In this document: one piece after another, positions 9,440-17,671 of the stretch
Numbering within the stretch: position 1 is the stretch's first letter
Layout: the number at the start of each line of letters is the position of its first letter
Origin: DATBDN01 sp963715995
GTDB lineage: Bacteria; Actinomycetota; Thermoleophilia; Solirubrobacterales; Thermoleophilaceae
Direction: 5' to 3'
DNA length: 64,000 nucleotides
Assembly: GCA_963715995.1 (NCBI GenBank)
Contig: OY970283.1
Coordinates: 2,852,001 to 2,916,000 of the forward strand
Notes under the pieces: model-generated
What the model was told of the DNA's origin: nothing
Seen by the model: the letters and a program-made list of their open reading frames with translations, nothing else
Database searches by the model: none
Program-made: the position numbers and the translations under genes

Positions 9440-10332
9440 GCGCGCATCTGCACCATCGCCACCGCGCCGCCGACAGTCGCCGGATGGCGATCGTGCTCTG
9501 GATCAACGTGGCGATGCTGGCGGCTGGAGTCGTGGGCGGGATCGTGTTCCACTCGCTGGCGCTGCTGGCCGACGCCGGGCACGTGCTCACCGACGTCGCC
9601 GCGATCGGGCTGGCATTGATCGCGGCGTGGATGGCGGCGCGGCCCGCGAACCCGCAGCACACGTTCGGCTTCCGCCGCGGTGAGATCCTGGCCGCGCTGC
9701 TGAACGGCTTCACCCTGGTCGCCGTGGCGGTGTTCGTGTTCATCGAGGCGGTCAGCCGCCTGTCCGACCCGCCGCACGTGCACGGCGCCGGCGTGATCGT
9801 CATCGGCGCGGCGTCGCTTCTGGGCAACGGGGCGGCGACGGGGGTGCTGGCCGGTGGCGACCGCGACAACCTGAACTTGGAGGGCGTGCTGCGCCACACG
9901 GCTGCGGACGCGCTGGGCGCGCTCGGCGTGATCGTGGCCGGCGTGCTCGTGTTGGCGACGGGATGGGACCAGGCCGACCCGGTCGTCTCGATGCTGATCG
10001 CCCTGCTGATCCTGGCCAGCTCGTGGCGCCTGCTGCGCGAGCCGTTCAACGTGCTGATGGAGTCGGCGCCCGAGGGCATCGACGTGCGCGCGGTCGGCAG
10101 CGCCATGTGCGCGGTGCCCGGCGTCCGCGAGGTGCACGACCTGCACGTGTGGACGGTCACATCGGGCTTCCCGGCACTGGCAGCGCACATCCGCAGCGAT
10201 CCGAACACAGCCCCCGACGAGGTGCGCGAGCAGATCGAAGCCGTGCTGCTCGAGCGCTTCGGCCTGGAGCACACGACGCTGCAGGTGGTCCCCGAGCCGC
10301 TGCTGCAGCTGGAGGATCGGCGCGGGCGGTAG
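9436..10332 (+). CDS. Cation diffusion facilitator family metal transporter
   Basis: A 298-residue membrane antiporter of the CDF (CzcD/ZitB) type. It has a His-rich N-terminus (HLHHRH), six predicted membrane helices, the helix-2 metal site HSLALLADAGHVLTD with H and D ligands, a matching HTAADALGALG in helix 5, and a soluble C-terminal domain (about residues 205-290). CDF proteins export Zn2+ or related divalent metals in exchange for protons. The start ATG overlaps the asnB stop (ATGA), so it is cotranscribed with the polysaccharide genes without an obvious functional link. Confidence 0.88.
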   Translation: MSAHLHHRHRAADSRRMAIVLWINVAMLAAGVVGGIVFHSLALLADAGHVLTDVAAIGLALIAAWMAARPANPQHTFGFRRGEILAALLNGFTLVAVAVFVFIEAVSRLSDPPHVHGAGVIVIGAASLLGNGAATGVLAGGDRDNLNLEGVLRHTAADALGALGVIVAGVLVLATGWDQADPVVSMLIALLILASSWRLLREPFNVLMESAPEGIDVRAVGSAMCAVPGVREVHDLHVWTVTSGFPALAAHIRSDPNTAPDEVREQIEAVLLERFGLEHTTLQVVPEPLLQLEDRRGR

Positions 10333-10496
10333 GTGGTGGTGTCCGAACGCTGCGTTCTGCCGCTCGCCGCCCGCCCGCCCCGCTCTGCCGCCAGCCGTCC
10401 CTCGCCGCGGCTTGGAAACTGCCTCGGCCAAGGGGTGGCTGGAGTGGCGCTTGCGCTCTCGCGCGGGCCACTTCACGCTCCGAACGCGCTCGCTGT

Positions 10497-10531
10497 GTTC
10501 AATAGTTCCCGCTCTGCGGGAGGAATTGAAC
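10497..10531 (+). other. Stem-loop 1 of repeat copy 1
   Basis: GTTCAA...TTGAAC closes an inner stem TCCCGC-(TCT)-GCGGGA. The related stem-loop 2 has G-C and T-A pairs where this one has C-G pairs, so both sides of the stem changed together. In copy 2 only the loop and bulge bases differ. No U-tract follows, so it is not a classical intrinsic terminator. Confidence 0.8.
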
Positions 10532-10554
10532 GCTGCTCCCCTCGATCACGCCGC

Positions 10555-10595
10555 AACCGTCAACAACTGTCGCTATGCGACACCAATTGACGGTT
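10555..10595 (+). other. Stem-loop 2 of repeat copy 1
   Basis: AACCGTCAA pairs with TTGACGGTT around an inner TGTCGC-(TAT)-GCGACA stem. It is 41 bases long and differs at one position from its counterpart at 45851-45891. It shares the TCAA...CGC-TNT-GCG...AATTGA plan of stem-loop 1, which suggests that the two arose by duplication. Confidence 0.82.
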
Positions 10596-10680
10596 GCTCC
10601 CGAAAACTGAGCCGCTGCGGTCACTCAGGTCCGCCCCGCGACCACAACTGATCACAGCGAGACCAAGAGCGGCTTCGCGA

Positions 10681-10727
10681 GCGAGCACCGATCCCTCTTG
10701 GTTGCCCAACGGAGGGTCGGTGCTCGC
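10681..10727 (+). other. Stem-loop 4 of repeat copy 1
   Basis: GCGAGCACCGATCCCTC pairs with GAGGGTCGGTGCTCGC with a single bulged base, and a short TTGG/CCAA stem lies within the loop. At 16 pairs it is the longest hairpin of the array and is identical in copy 2 (45719-45765). Confidence 0.82.
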
Positions 10728-10786
10728 GAACCACGCCGCTAGAGCCCTGAGACGCTGGCGGAGAAAGCGCCCGCCCAACGCGCCGG

Positions 10787-11446
10787 TTAGGACGCGTGCA
10801 GCGAGCGCGCCGTCGCGGATCGCTCCACTTCGCGCTGGTCCGGGTTCGTTCGCAGCACGGTGTCGCTGATCGTGTTCGTGATCCCGTGCCAGTAGTGCTC
10901 GTTCTTGAAGTGGTGCAGGCGATGGTTGCGCCAGACGCGCTTGTAGTAGCGCGAGCGCGGCACGTGTGAGGTGTGGATCAGGAAGTGGATCCACTCGTAG
11001 GCGGCGATCAGCACGTAGGCGGTGAGCAGCATCGAAACGCGCGCGCCGATCGGGAACGCGCCCGGGAGTGCGCCGAGCAGCAGGCTGCCCAGCCCCACGC
11101 CTGCGGGCGCGGCCAGCAGCAGGATCGCCCATGCCTCGGCGGGCCCGAAGTTGATCAGGCCGAGGTCGTGCGGATCGGCGTGATGCTCCATGTGCGAGCG
11201 CGTCGTGACGATGTCGAGCCTGCTGTGGAGCAGATAGACGTGGATCGCCCACTCGCCGAACGGATAGATCACGAGCATGATCGCCACGGCTGCCAGGTCC
11301 TGCCAGCCGAAGCCTGCGATCACGATGCGCGCGACAAGCGCCAGCGCCACCGCGGTGAAGAGCATGCGCGGGGCGGTCTTGCGGCTGAACACCCGCCACG
11401 CCTCGCGCGGAGTCTTGATGTCCGGCGTGCGCAGCCGCTCCCCCAT
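10787..11446 (-). CDS. Fatty acid hydroxylase/sterol desaturase superfamily membrane protein
   Basis: A 219-residue membrane protein with four hydrophobic stretches and the clustered histidines of the di-iron hydroxylase superfamily: HVYLLHSR, RSHMEHHADPHD, EWIHFLIHTSHVP and NHRLHHF...HYWHG. Members hydroxylate lipids such as fatty acids, sterols or carotenoids with O2. ATG at 11446 (MGERLRTP) is chosen because the frame before it is unlike a protein start and the preceding permease gene ends 11 bases upstream. It is the last gene of the long minus-strand run and ends at the edge of the hairpin repeat. The substrate is unknown. Confidence 0.75.
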   Translation of the reverse strand: MGERLRTPDIKTPREAWRVFSRKTAPRMLFTAVALALVARIVIAGFGWQDLAAVAIMLVIYPFGEWAIHVYLLHSRLDIVTTRSHMEHHADPHDLGLINFGPAEAWAILLLAAPAGVGLGSLLLGALPGAFPIGARVSMLLTAYVLIAAYEWIHFLIHTSHVPRSRYYKRVWRNHRLHHFKNEHYWHGITNTISDTVLRTNPDQREVERSATARSLHAS

Positions 11447-11457
11447 CGGGGAACAGA

Positions 11458-12231
11458 TTAGGGCGCGGGTGGATCGCGCAGCTGGTGTGCGGGCGTGAAG
11501 AAGCGGCTCTGCGCAAGCGACGTTGCGATCAGGGACGACAGCGCCGCCGCGCCCATGAGCGTCCACAGCAGGATCAGCTGGAGCCGTACCGCGTTGACCG
11601 GCGTGGCGCCGCCCAGCAGTGCACCAACCATCGTGCCCGGGAAGAACACCATGCCGGTGGTCTTCGTCTGGTCGATCAGCGGGATGAGTCCCGACCGCAG
11701 GCTGCGGGCCACCAGCCGCGAGGTGGCCTGGCGCGCCGTCGCGCCCAGCGCCAGCGTCGCCTCGATCAGGCCGGCCTTGTCGTGGATCTCGTCGGCCAGG
11801 CGGTTGAGCGCCACTGACGCCGCCGTCATCGCGTTGCCGATGACCATCCCGCCGACGGGCACCATGAAGCGCGGCTTCGGGTCGAACACGTTCAGCACCA
11901 GGACGATCCCGAGCGTGGTGACAGCCGCGGTGGCGAGCGCGATCAGGAGAGGCACGAACGCGTGCGGCACGGCCTTCGCGCGCCGGCGCGCGGTCCACGC
12001 GCCGAAGACGACCATGAACGACAGCAGCGCGACCACCAGCAGCAGGCTGTCGGAGTCGAAGATCGCCTTGATGACGTAACCGACGGCAGTCAGCTGCACG
12101 AACGAGCGCACAACCGCCACTGCGATGTCCTGCTCGACCTCGGCGCGGCGCCAGAGCGAGGCGGCGATCGCCACCGCGATCAGTGCCAGGGTGCCGGCCA
12201 CCTGCGCCAGCGAGATGTGGTTGCCCGTCAT
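11458..12231 (-). CDS. fetB: ABC exporter permease, FetB/YbbM (UPF0014) family
   Basis: A 257-residue protein with about seven membrane helices. It shows the family hallmarks FMVPVGGMVIGNAMTA and the TKTTGMVFFPGTMVGALLGG segment with ALGATARQA between them. E. coli FetB pairs with the ATPase FetA and is linked to iron export and oxidative-stress resistance. The ATG overlaps the stop of the preceding ATPase gene by 4 bases (ATGA), so the two subunits are translationally coupled. The exported substrate in this organism is not shown by the sequence. Confidence 0.85.
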   Translation of the reverse strand: MTGNHISLAQVAGTLALIAVAIAASLWRRAEVEQDIAVAVVRSFVQLTAVGYVIKAIFDSDSLLLVVALLSFMVVFGAWTARRRAKAVPHAFVPLLIALATAAVTTLGIVLVLNVFDPKPRFMVPVGGMVIGNAMTAASVALNRLADEIHDKAGLIEATLALGATARQATSRLVARSLRSGLIPLIDQTKTTGMVFFPGTMVGALLGGATPVNAVRLQLILLWTLMGAAALSSLIATSLAQSRFFTPAHQLRDPPAP

Positions 12232-12863
12232 CCAGCCACCGCCCCGGCCGCGATGCCCTCGATGGCGATCGTCCGCGTGGTCAGCCGCTCGGCCTGCGCT
12301 CGATCGTGGGTCACGAGCACGATCGAAACGCGCTCGCGCAACTGCCCGAGCGTGGCCTCGATCGCATCGCGCGCGGACTCGTCGAGCGCCGAGGTGGGCT
12401 CGTCGAGCAGCAGCACCTCGGGCTCGAGCGCCAGGGCGCGCGCGAGCATGACCCGCTGCTGCTCGCCCACCGACAGCTGCGAGGCGTCGCGCTCGGCGTA
12501 GGAGCTGTCCAGGCCCGCGCTCTCGAGCAGCGGCGCCACCTCGACCCTGCGGTCGACGAGCGACGGCCCGTACTCCACGTTCTCGGCGACCGATCCGGGC
12601 AGCGGCGCCGGCAGCTGCGGCACCAGTACCGCCCGCCGCCGCAACTCGAGCACGTCCTGCTCGCGCACGTCCTGGCCGTCCATGCGCACCACGCCCGAGT
12701 CGGGGTCGGCGAGCCGGTTGAGCAGCCGCAGGAGCGTCGACTTGCCCGAGCCCGACGGGCCGAGCAGCGCCGTCGCGCCCGGCTCGATCGTGACCGAGAT
12801 GTCGTCGAGCACCCGCGTGCCGGCGCGGGAGTAGGAGACGTTCTCGAGCTCGAAGAGGCTCAG
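12228..12863 (-). CDS. fetA: ABC transporter ATP-binding protein (FetA-like)
   Basis: A compact nucleotide-binding protein of about 211 residues with Walker A GPSGSGKST, Q-loop VPQLPAPLPG, signature LSVGEQQR, Walker B VLLLDEPTSALD and switch His in VTHDR. It powers the FetB-like permease encoded immediately downstream. The start is the interesting part: homology begins at SLFELENVSYSR, and the only nearby start-like codon is CTG at 12863, which forms a CTGA overlap with the glyA stop. Starts further upstream would lie within glyA. I therefore give CTG as the best but unproven start. Confidence 0.8.
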   Translation of the reverse strand: MSLFELENVSYSRAGTRVLDDISVTIEPGATALLGPSGSGKSTLLRLLNRLADPDSGVVRMDGQDVREQDVLELRRRAVLVPQLPAPLPGSVAENVEYGPSLVDRRVEVAPLLESAGLDSSYAERDASQLSVGEQQRVMLARALALEPEVLLLDEPTSALDESARDAIEATLGQLRERVSIVLVTHDRAQAERLTTRTIAIEGIAAGAVAG

Positions 12864-14170
12864 GCGGCGGCCGTCGCGTGGCCGGCGTAGCTGCCGGCGA
12901 GGTTGGGATAGAGCGGGTAGCGCTCGGCCAGCGCACGCGTGCGCTCGGTCAGGTCCGACCGCCGCGCGTCGCTCCAGTCCGCCGTCAGCGCTTCCCCGAT
13001 GACGCGTCCAACTTCGTGGAAGTCGTCGACCTGGAGCCCGCGAGTGGCCAGCGCCGGAGTGCCTATCCGCAGCCCCGACGACACTGCCGGCGGGCGCGGG
13101 TCGTTCGGCACCGCGTTGCGGTTGACCGTGATCCCGATGTCGTGCAGGCGATCCTCCGCCTGCTTGCCGTCGAGCTCGGACTCGCGCAGGTCGAGCAGCG
13201 CCAGGTGCACGTCGGTGCCCCCGCTCAGCACGTTCACGCCGGCGGCCATGAGCTCGTCGGCCACGGCGGCGGCGCCGGCTCGTGTGCGCCGCTGGCGCTC
13301 GCGGAAGGCGTCGGTCTGCGCGATCCGCAGCGCCACCGCCTTGCCCGCGATCACGTGCATCAGCGGGCCACCCTGCTGGCCGGGGAAGACTGCCGAGTCG
13401 ATCTTCTTGGCGTACTGCTCGCGGCACAGGATCATCCCGCCGCGAGCGCCGCCGAGCGTCTTGTGGACCGTTGTGGTGACGACGTCGGCATACGGGATCG
13501 GGCTCGGGTGCTCGTCTGCCGCCACCAGCCCGGCGAAGTGCGCCATGTCGACCAGCAGCAGCGCGCCGACCGAATCGGCGACCTCGCGGAAGGCCGCGAA
13601 GTCGAGCTGGCGCGGGTAGGCCGACCAGCCGGCGATGATGAGCTTGGGCCGGAACTCCTCGGCCACGCGCGCGACCTCCTCCATGCTCACGCGCGAGGTC
13701 TCCGGATCGACGCCGTAGGCCACCACGTTGTAGAGCCGCCCCGACACGTTCAGCTTCATCCCGTGCGAGAGGTGGCCGCCCTGGTCGAGCTTCATGCCCA
13801 TGATCGTGTCGCCCGGCTGGAGCAGCGCGTGGTAGGCGGAGGCGTTCGTCTGCGCCCCGGCGTGCGACTGGACGTTGACGTGCTCGGCGCCGAACAGCTC
13901 CTTGGCGCGATCGATCGCGAGCTGCTCGACCACGTCGACGTACTCACAGCCGCCGTAGTAGCGGCGGCCGGGGTAGCCCTCGGCGTACTTGTTCGTCAGG
14001 ACCGAGCCCTGGCAGTCGAGGACCGACTGCGGGACGAAGTTCTCGGACGCGATCATCTCGAGCGTGGATTCCTGGCGCCGGAGCTCGCTTTCGAGCAGCT
14101 CGGCGATCTCGGGATCCACCTCGGATACGTGTCGGCTGAAGTAGTCGGAGGGCAGATCGGCGGCGCTCAT
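12860..14170 (-). CDS. glyA: Serine hydroxymethyltransferase
   Basis: A 436-residue PLP enzyme. The N-terminal ESELRRQ.STLEMIASENF block, the GYPGRRYYGG motif, the PLP-Lys segment TTTVHKTLGGARGG and FPGQQGGP are all present. It converts serine and tetrahydrofolate to glycine and 5,10-methylene-THF in the cytoplasm, the main source of one-carbon units. ATG at 14170 (MSAADLP) is chosen over a GTG three codons upstream. It follows tsaC by 55 bases and overlaps the next gene, an ABC ATPase, through a CTGA junction. Confidence 0.93.
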   Translation of the reverse strand: MSAADLPSDYFSRHVSEVDPEIAELLESELRRQESTLEMIASENFVPQSVLDCQGSVLTNKYAEGYPGRRYYGGCEYVDVVEQLAIDRAKELFGAEHVNVQSHAGAQTNASAYHALLQPGDTIMGMKLDQGGHLSHGMKLNVSGRLYNVVAYGVDPETSRVSMEEVARVAEEFRPKLIIAGWSAYPRQLDFAAFREVADSVGALLLVDMAHFAGLVAADEHPSPIPYADVVTTTVHKTLGGARGGMILCREQYAKKIDSAVFPGQQGGPLMHVIAGKAVALRIAQTDAFRERQRRTRAGAAAVADELMAAGVNVLSGGTDVHLALLDLRESELDGKQAEDRLHDIGITVNRNAVPNDPRPPAVSSGLRIGTPALATRGLQVDDFHEVGRVIGEALTADWSDARRSDLTERTRALAERYPLYPNLAGSYAGHATAAA

Positions 14171-14225
14171 GCGCGTCACGATACAGCCGAATCCGGCGCC
14201 CGCCAGAGGCCGCCGGGAGCCCCGA

Positions 14226-14834
14226 TCAGAGCTGCGCGCCGACCGCCTCGGCCGACAGCGCGCCCTCGCGCAGGACCTCGAAGCTGCCCGTGGTCTCGTA
14301 GTCCGAGAGGTCGATCACGGTCGACGGCGTGCCCGCGAGCAGGCCCGCGTCGAGCTCGATGTCGGCCCCGCGCCGGATCCGCGCGTCCACCTCGTCGAGG
14401 CTGCGCGGATCGGGCTCGCCGGTGGGATTCGCACTCGATTGCAGGATCGGGATCGACACGTCGGCCAGCAGCGCGAGCTTCTCGTCCAGCTTCGGCACGC
14501 GCAGGCCCAGGCGCCCAGGCTCGGCCCCGCACGCCAGCGGGAAGCGCGTCGAGGGGTTCGGAAGGAGGACGGTGACGGCACCTGGCAGCAGCCTGCTGAG
14601 CGCCGCGCGCGTGTTGGGCCGGATCTCGGGCAGCGCCGCCATGGCGCGCTCGAGATCGAAGAAGAGGACGGCCGCCGGGCGGTCAGGCGAGCGGCCCTTG
14701 ATCCAGTACAGCCGGTGGGTGCCCTCAACCGAGTCGGGGTGCGTTCCCAGGCCGTAGACCGTGTCGGTCGGGAAGATGGCGAGCCCGCCGCCCGATGCGA
14801 CCTGTTCGAATGCTGCGACCTCTTCCGGCGTCAC
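14226..14834 (-). CDS. tsaC: L-threonylcarbamoyladenylate synthase (Sua5/YrdC family)
   Basis: A 202-residue protein with the YrdC fold markers: FPTDTVYGLG near the N-terminus, the KGRS.DRP Lys/Arg motif, GLRVP and SSANPTGE. It makes threonylcarbamoyl-AMP from threonine, bicarbonate and ATP, the first step of the universal t6A modification of ANN-decoding tRNAs. GTG start in a GTGA overlap with the prmC stop. The prfA-prmC-tsaC order is common in bacteria and supports the call. Confidence 0.88.
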   Translation of the reverse strand: MTPEEVAAFEQVASGGGLAIFPTDTVYGLGTHPDSVEGTHRLYWIKGRSPDRPAAVLFFDLERAMAALPEIRPNTRAALSRLLPGAVTVLLPNPSTRFPLACGAEPGRLGLRVPKLDEKLALLADVSIPILQSSANPTGEPDPRSLDEVDARIRRGADIELDAGLLAGTPSTVIDLSDYETTGSFEVLREGALSAEAVGAQL

Positions 14835-15616
14835 GGGATCGACCCTAACGTCACACGGTCCCTGCCTGTCAGATCCTTCAACGTCTCACCGCCCACGAGC
14901 AGCGCGCGCACCGCCTCGGCCTGAGCCGGGGCGTGCTCGAGCGCCAGCTGCGTGCCGGCCGGCGCCGTCGCGACCAGCAGCCTGATGGCGTCCAGCCCGT
15001 CTGCGCCCGCCGTCAGCGCCGAGCGCGGCTCGTAGAGCCTGATCTCGGGCTGGAGTCGGGGCCACTCGTCGTCGCGCACGTATGGCAGGTTGGCCACCAC
15101 CAGCTCGACGTCGTAGCGCGGCTCGGCCCCGAGCTCCACGGTCAGCCCGAGCCGCCCCGCGTTCGCGCGGGCCACGTCGAGGGCCGCGGCGGATGTGTCG
15201 GAGGCGCTCAGCTTCATGTCCGGGCGCTCCTGCTTGACCGCGAGCGCGATCGCGCCCGAGCCGGTGCCGAGGTCGTGAACGCGTGCCCCCTCGTCCATCG
15301 CGACCGCGCACTCCACGAGCAGCTCCGTCTCCGGGCGCGGGATCAGCACGCGGCTGTCCACCGCCAGCTCGATGTGGCGAAACGCCTGGCGCCCGAGGAT
15401 GTAGGCGACCGGCTCGCGCATCGCGCGCCGCCGGATGCGCTCGCCGATCAGGCGCGCCGCCGAGCCCGGGATCGGCAGCGACGGGTCCGCGATCACCGCC
15501 GCACGCGGCACGCCGAGCGCGTCGGCGATCAGCAGCTCGGCGTCGAGCTTCGGCGTTTCGCACCCGGCGGCGGTGAGCGCATCGACCGCCGCGCCGACCG
15601 CGTCGCGAACGGTCAG
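14831..15616 (-). CDS. prmC: Peptide chain release factor N5-glutamine methyltransferase
   Basis: A protein of 261 residues. It has the N-terminal helical domain of PrmC/HemK, the RPETELLVE motif, SAM-binding DLGTGSGAIALA and the NLPYV form of the NPPY motif. It methylates the Gln of the GGQ motif in RF1/RF2; prfA lies directly upstream. GTG at 15511 would remove about 35 conserved N-terminal residues (TVRDAVGAAVDALTAAG...). No ATG, GTG or TTG lies in frame upstream of it. CTG at 15616, overlapping the prfA stop as CTGA, restores the full domain and is taken as the start. Confidence 0.85.
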   Translation of the reverse strand: MTVRDAVGAAVDALTAAGCETPKLDAELLIADALGVPRAAVIADPSLPIPGSAARLIGERIRRRAMREPVAYILGRQAFRHIELAVDSRVLIPRPETELLVECAVAMDEGARVHDLGTGSGAIALAVKQERPDMKLSASDTSAAALDVARANAGRLGLTVELGAEPRYDVELVVANLPYVRDDEWPRLQPEIRLYEPRSALTAGADGLDAIRLLVATAPAGTQLALEHAPAQAEAVRALLVGGETLKDLTGRDRVTLGSIP

Positions 15617-16665
15617 CTTCCGCCCTCTGCCGCCTCGTCCATCCGCAGCCGGCGCTCCTCGTCGGAGAGCGCGGCCGTGAAGTCGTCGAGGCCGCCGGCG
15701 AGGATCGCCGGCAGATCGTTCTTCGTGACCTTCACGCGATGATCGGTCACTCGATCCTGGGGAAAGTTGTAGGTGCGGATCTTCTCGGCCCGCTCGCCGC
15801 TGCCCACCTGCGACAGCCGCGCCGCCGCCATCTCCGCGTCCTGCTCGGCGCGCGCGCGCTCCAGCAGGCGCGCGCGCAGCACGCGCATGGCCTTCTCACG
15901 GTTCTGGAGCTGTGACTTCTCGTCCTGCATCGACACCACGATCCCCGACGGCTTGTGCGTGATGCGCACCGCCGAGTCGGTCGTGTTCACCGACTGCCCG
16001 CCCGGGCCGGAGGAGCGGTAGACGTCTATCTGGAGGTCACCCTGGTCGACGTGGACGTCGACGTCCTCGGCCTCCGGCAGCACCGCGACCGTGGCCGTGG
16101 AGGTGTGGATGCGGCCCTGCGACTCGGTCTCCGGCACGCGCTGCACGCGATGGGTCCCGCCCTCGTACTTGAAGACCGAGTACGCGCCGTTGCCCTTGAT
16201 CGCGAACGTGAAGTCGCCGTCACCCACCGACAGCTCCTCGACCTTGAAGCCGCGGCGCTCGGCGTAGCGGATGAGCATCCGGTAGAGGTCGCCGGCGAAC
16301 AGGCCCGCCTCGTCGCCGCCCGTGCCCGGGCGGATCTCGACGATCACGTCCTTCTCGTCGGCCGGGTCGGTCTCGACCATCGACAAGCGGATCTCCTCGG
16401 TCAGCTCGTCCAGGCGCTGCTCGGAGGTCTGGAGCAGCTGGCGCAGCTCAGGGTCGTCGCCGTCGGCCAGCAGCTCGCGCGCGCCCGCGGCGTCGTCGGC
16501 CGCGTGGAGGTACTCGTTTGCGAGCTCGTGCGCCTTCTCGAAGCGGCGGTACTCCCGGCCTGCCTCGGCGTAACGCTCGCGGTCGCCCATGACCTCGGGG
16601 TCGACCATCTGCTCCTGTAGCTCGGCGAAACGGCGTTCTATCTGCGCAACGAGGTCATCGATCAA
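15613..16665 (-). CDS. prfA: Peptide chain release factor 1
   Basis: A 350-residue class I release factor. The catalytic GGQ lies in SSGPGGQSVNTTDSAVR, and the stop-codon-recognition tripeptide reads PET within RVPETESQGRIHTS, a form also known in Bacillus RF1. RF1 terminates translation at UAA and UAG. The start is TTG in a TTGA overlap with the DUF1385 gene. prmC, which modifies the GGQ Gln, follows with a CTGA overlap, so the two are tightly coupled. Confidence 0.93.
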   Translation of the reverse strand: MIDDLVAQIERRFAELQEQMVDPEVMGDRERYAEAGREYRRFEKAHELANEYLHAADDAAGARELLADGDDPELRQLLQTSEQRLDELTEEIRLSMVETDPADEKDVIVEIRPGTGGDEAGLFAGDLYRMLIRYAERRGFKVEELSVGDGDFTFAIKGNGAYSVFKYEGGTHRVQRVPETESQGRIHTSTATVAVLPEAEDVDVHVDQGDLQIDVYRSSGPGGQSVNTTDSAVRITHKPSGIVVSMQDEKSQLQNREKAMRVLRARLLERARAEQDAEMAAARLSQVGSGERAEKIRTYNFPQDRVTDHRVKVTKNDLPAILAGGLDDFTAALSDEERRLRMDEAAEGGS

Positions 16666-17642
16666 GCCACGACCTCCATGCCGATCCTGTCCTCGTCGGA
16701 CGCGGCCTTGGGGTTCTCGACCGCGAGCACGGCCTCGAGCGCGGCGATGGCCACCGCGAGCTGGGTCAGGTCGGGCTCGCGCGTGGTCAGCTTCTGAAGC
16801 TGCATTCCCGGCCACATCAGGATGCGCGCCCAGCGCTTCGCGCGGTTCTTGCCGAACAACTTGATCAGCTCGAATGCCAGGCCGGCGACGATCGGGATAC
16901 CGACCACGCGCGAGATCAACAGGACCTCCCAGCTCGGGCGGCCGAGCGGGGCGAACACCACGATCGCGACGATCATGACGATGAGCAGGAAGCTCGTGCC
17001 GCAGCGCGGATGAAGGCGCGAGAACTGCTGCGCGTTCTCGGGCTGGAGCTCCAGCCCGGCCTCGTAGCACGAGATGGTCTTGTGCTCGGCCCCGTGGTAC
17101 TGGAACACGCGCTGGAGATCCTTCATCCGTGCGATCAGCCACAGGTAGCCGAGGAAGATCGAGATGCGCACGAGCTTCTCGATGACCACGAAGGCCAGGC
17201 CGCTCTCGTGACCGCCGACCGCCTTCACGAGCAGGCCCGGCAGCACGAAGAAGAGGCCGACCGCGAACAGCACGGCGAAGATGACGGTGCCGGTCCAGGT
17301 GCCCTTCCCGATCTCCTGCTCCTCCTCGGGCATCTGCGCGTTCGCGGAGATCTCGAGTGCCTTGAAGCCGATCGTGAGCGACTCCGCCAGAGCGACCACG
17401 CCGCGCACGATCGGCAGGCGGTAGACGCGGTGCTTCTTCACCCACGAGACGAGCGGCTCGGATGTGACGGCGATCTCGCCCGTCGGGACGTCGCCGGGCT
17501 CCTGCTCCGGGGCGGGCTTGCGCACGGCGACGGCCCAGGTGGAGACGCCGCGCATCATCACGCCCTCGAGCACGGCCTGACCGCCCACGGGGGCGTCCTT
17601 CACAGCCTCCAGCTTCGGCCGCGGGGCCGCTTCGGTGCTCAC
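16662..17642 (-). CDS. DUF1385 domain-containing membrane protein
   Basis: A 326-residue protein beginning at GTG 17642. It contains the DUF1385 signatures VGGQAVLEGVMMRG near the N-terminus, YHGAEHKTI in the middle and LHPRCGTSFLL after it, with four to six membrane helices. The biochemical function of this family is unknown. In actinobacteria and Firmicutes it is often found beside rpmE and prfA, as here, which suggests a housekeeping role. It overlaps prfA by 4 bases. Confidence 0.85.
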   Translation of the reverse strand: MSTEAAPRPKLEAVKDAPVGGQAVLEGVMMRGVSTWAVAVRKPAPEQEPGDVPTGEIAVTSEPLVSWVKKHRVYRLPIVRGVVALAESLTIGFKALEISANAQMPEEEQEIGKGTWTGTVIFAVLFAVGLFFVLPGLLVKAVGGHESGLAFVVIEKLVRISIFLGYLWLIARMKDLQRVFQYHGAEHKTISCYEAGLELQPENAQQFSRLHPRCGTSFLLIVMIVAIVVFAPLGRPSWEVLLISRVVGIPIVAGLAFELIKLFGKNRAKRWARILMWPGMQLQKLTTREPDLTQLAVAIAALEAVLAVENPKAASDEDRIGMEVVA

Positions 17643-17671
17643 GGGCTCAAGGCTAGCTTGACGGAGGCTCG

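Larger units (their letters stand above)
10348..10764 (+). repeat. Hairpin-array repeat, copy 1 (forward)
   Basis: This gap between the convergent CDF and fatty-acid-hydroxylase genes is almost wholly occupied by a repeat whose second copy lies inverted at about 45682-46170. In order: one to two degenerate 20-bp GC-rich units, a conserved leader (GGAAACTGCCTCGGCCAAGG, from 10415), then four stem-loops at 10497-10531, 10555-10595, 10614-10658 and 10681-10727. In the roughly 200 bases covering the last three hairpins I count about 8 differences from copy 2. No protein-like frame is conserved. It could act as a bidirectional terminator, a structured RNA or a non-autonomous mobile element. Confidence 0.85.

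Noticed and set aside
10412..10651. A possible 79-residue peptide (ETASAKGWLEWRLRSRAG...) in the repeat leader, also seen in the other copies
   Set aside because: Across the three copies the differences are mostly amino acid-changing and the downstream frame is not kept, while the DNA and hairpins are. It is better explained as a nucleic acid element.
15613..16665. PET instead of PAT/PVT in the RF1 recognition motif as an anomaly
   Set aside because: PET is a known RF1 form (for example in Bacillus), so it is not unusual.
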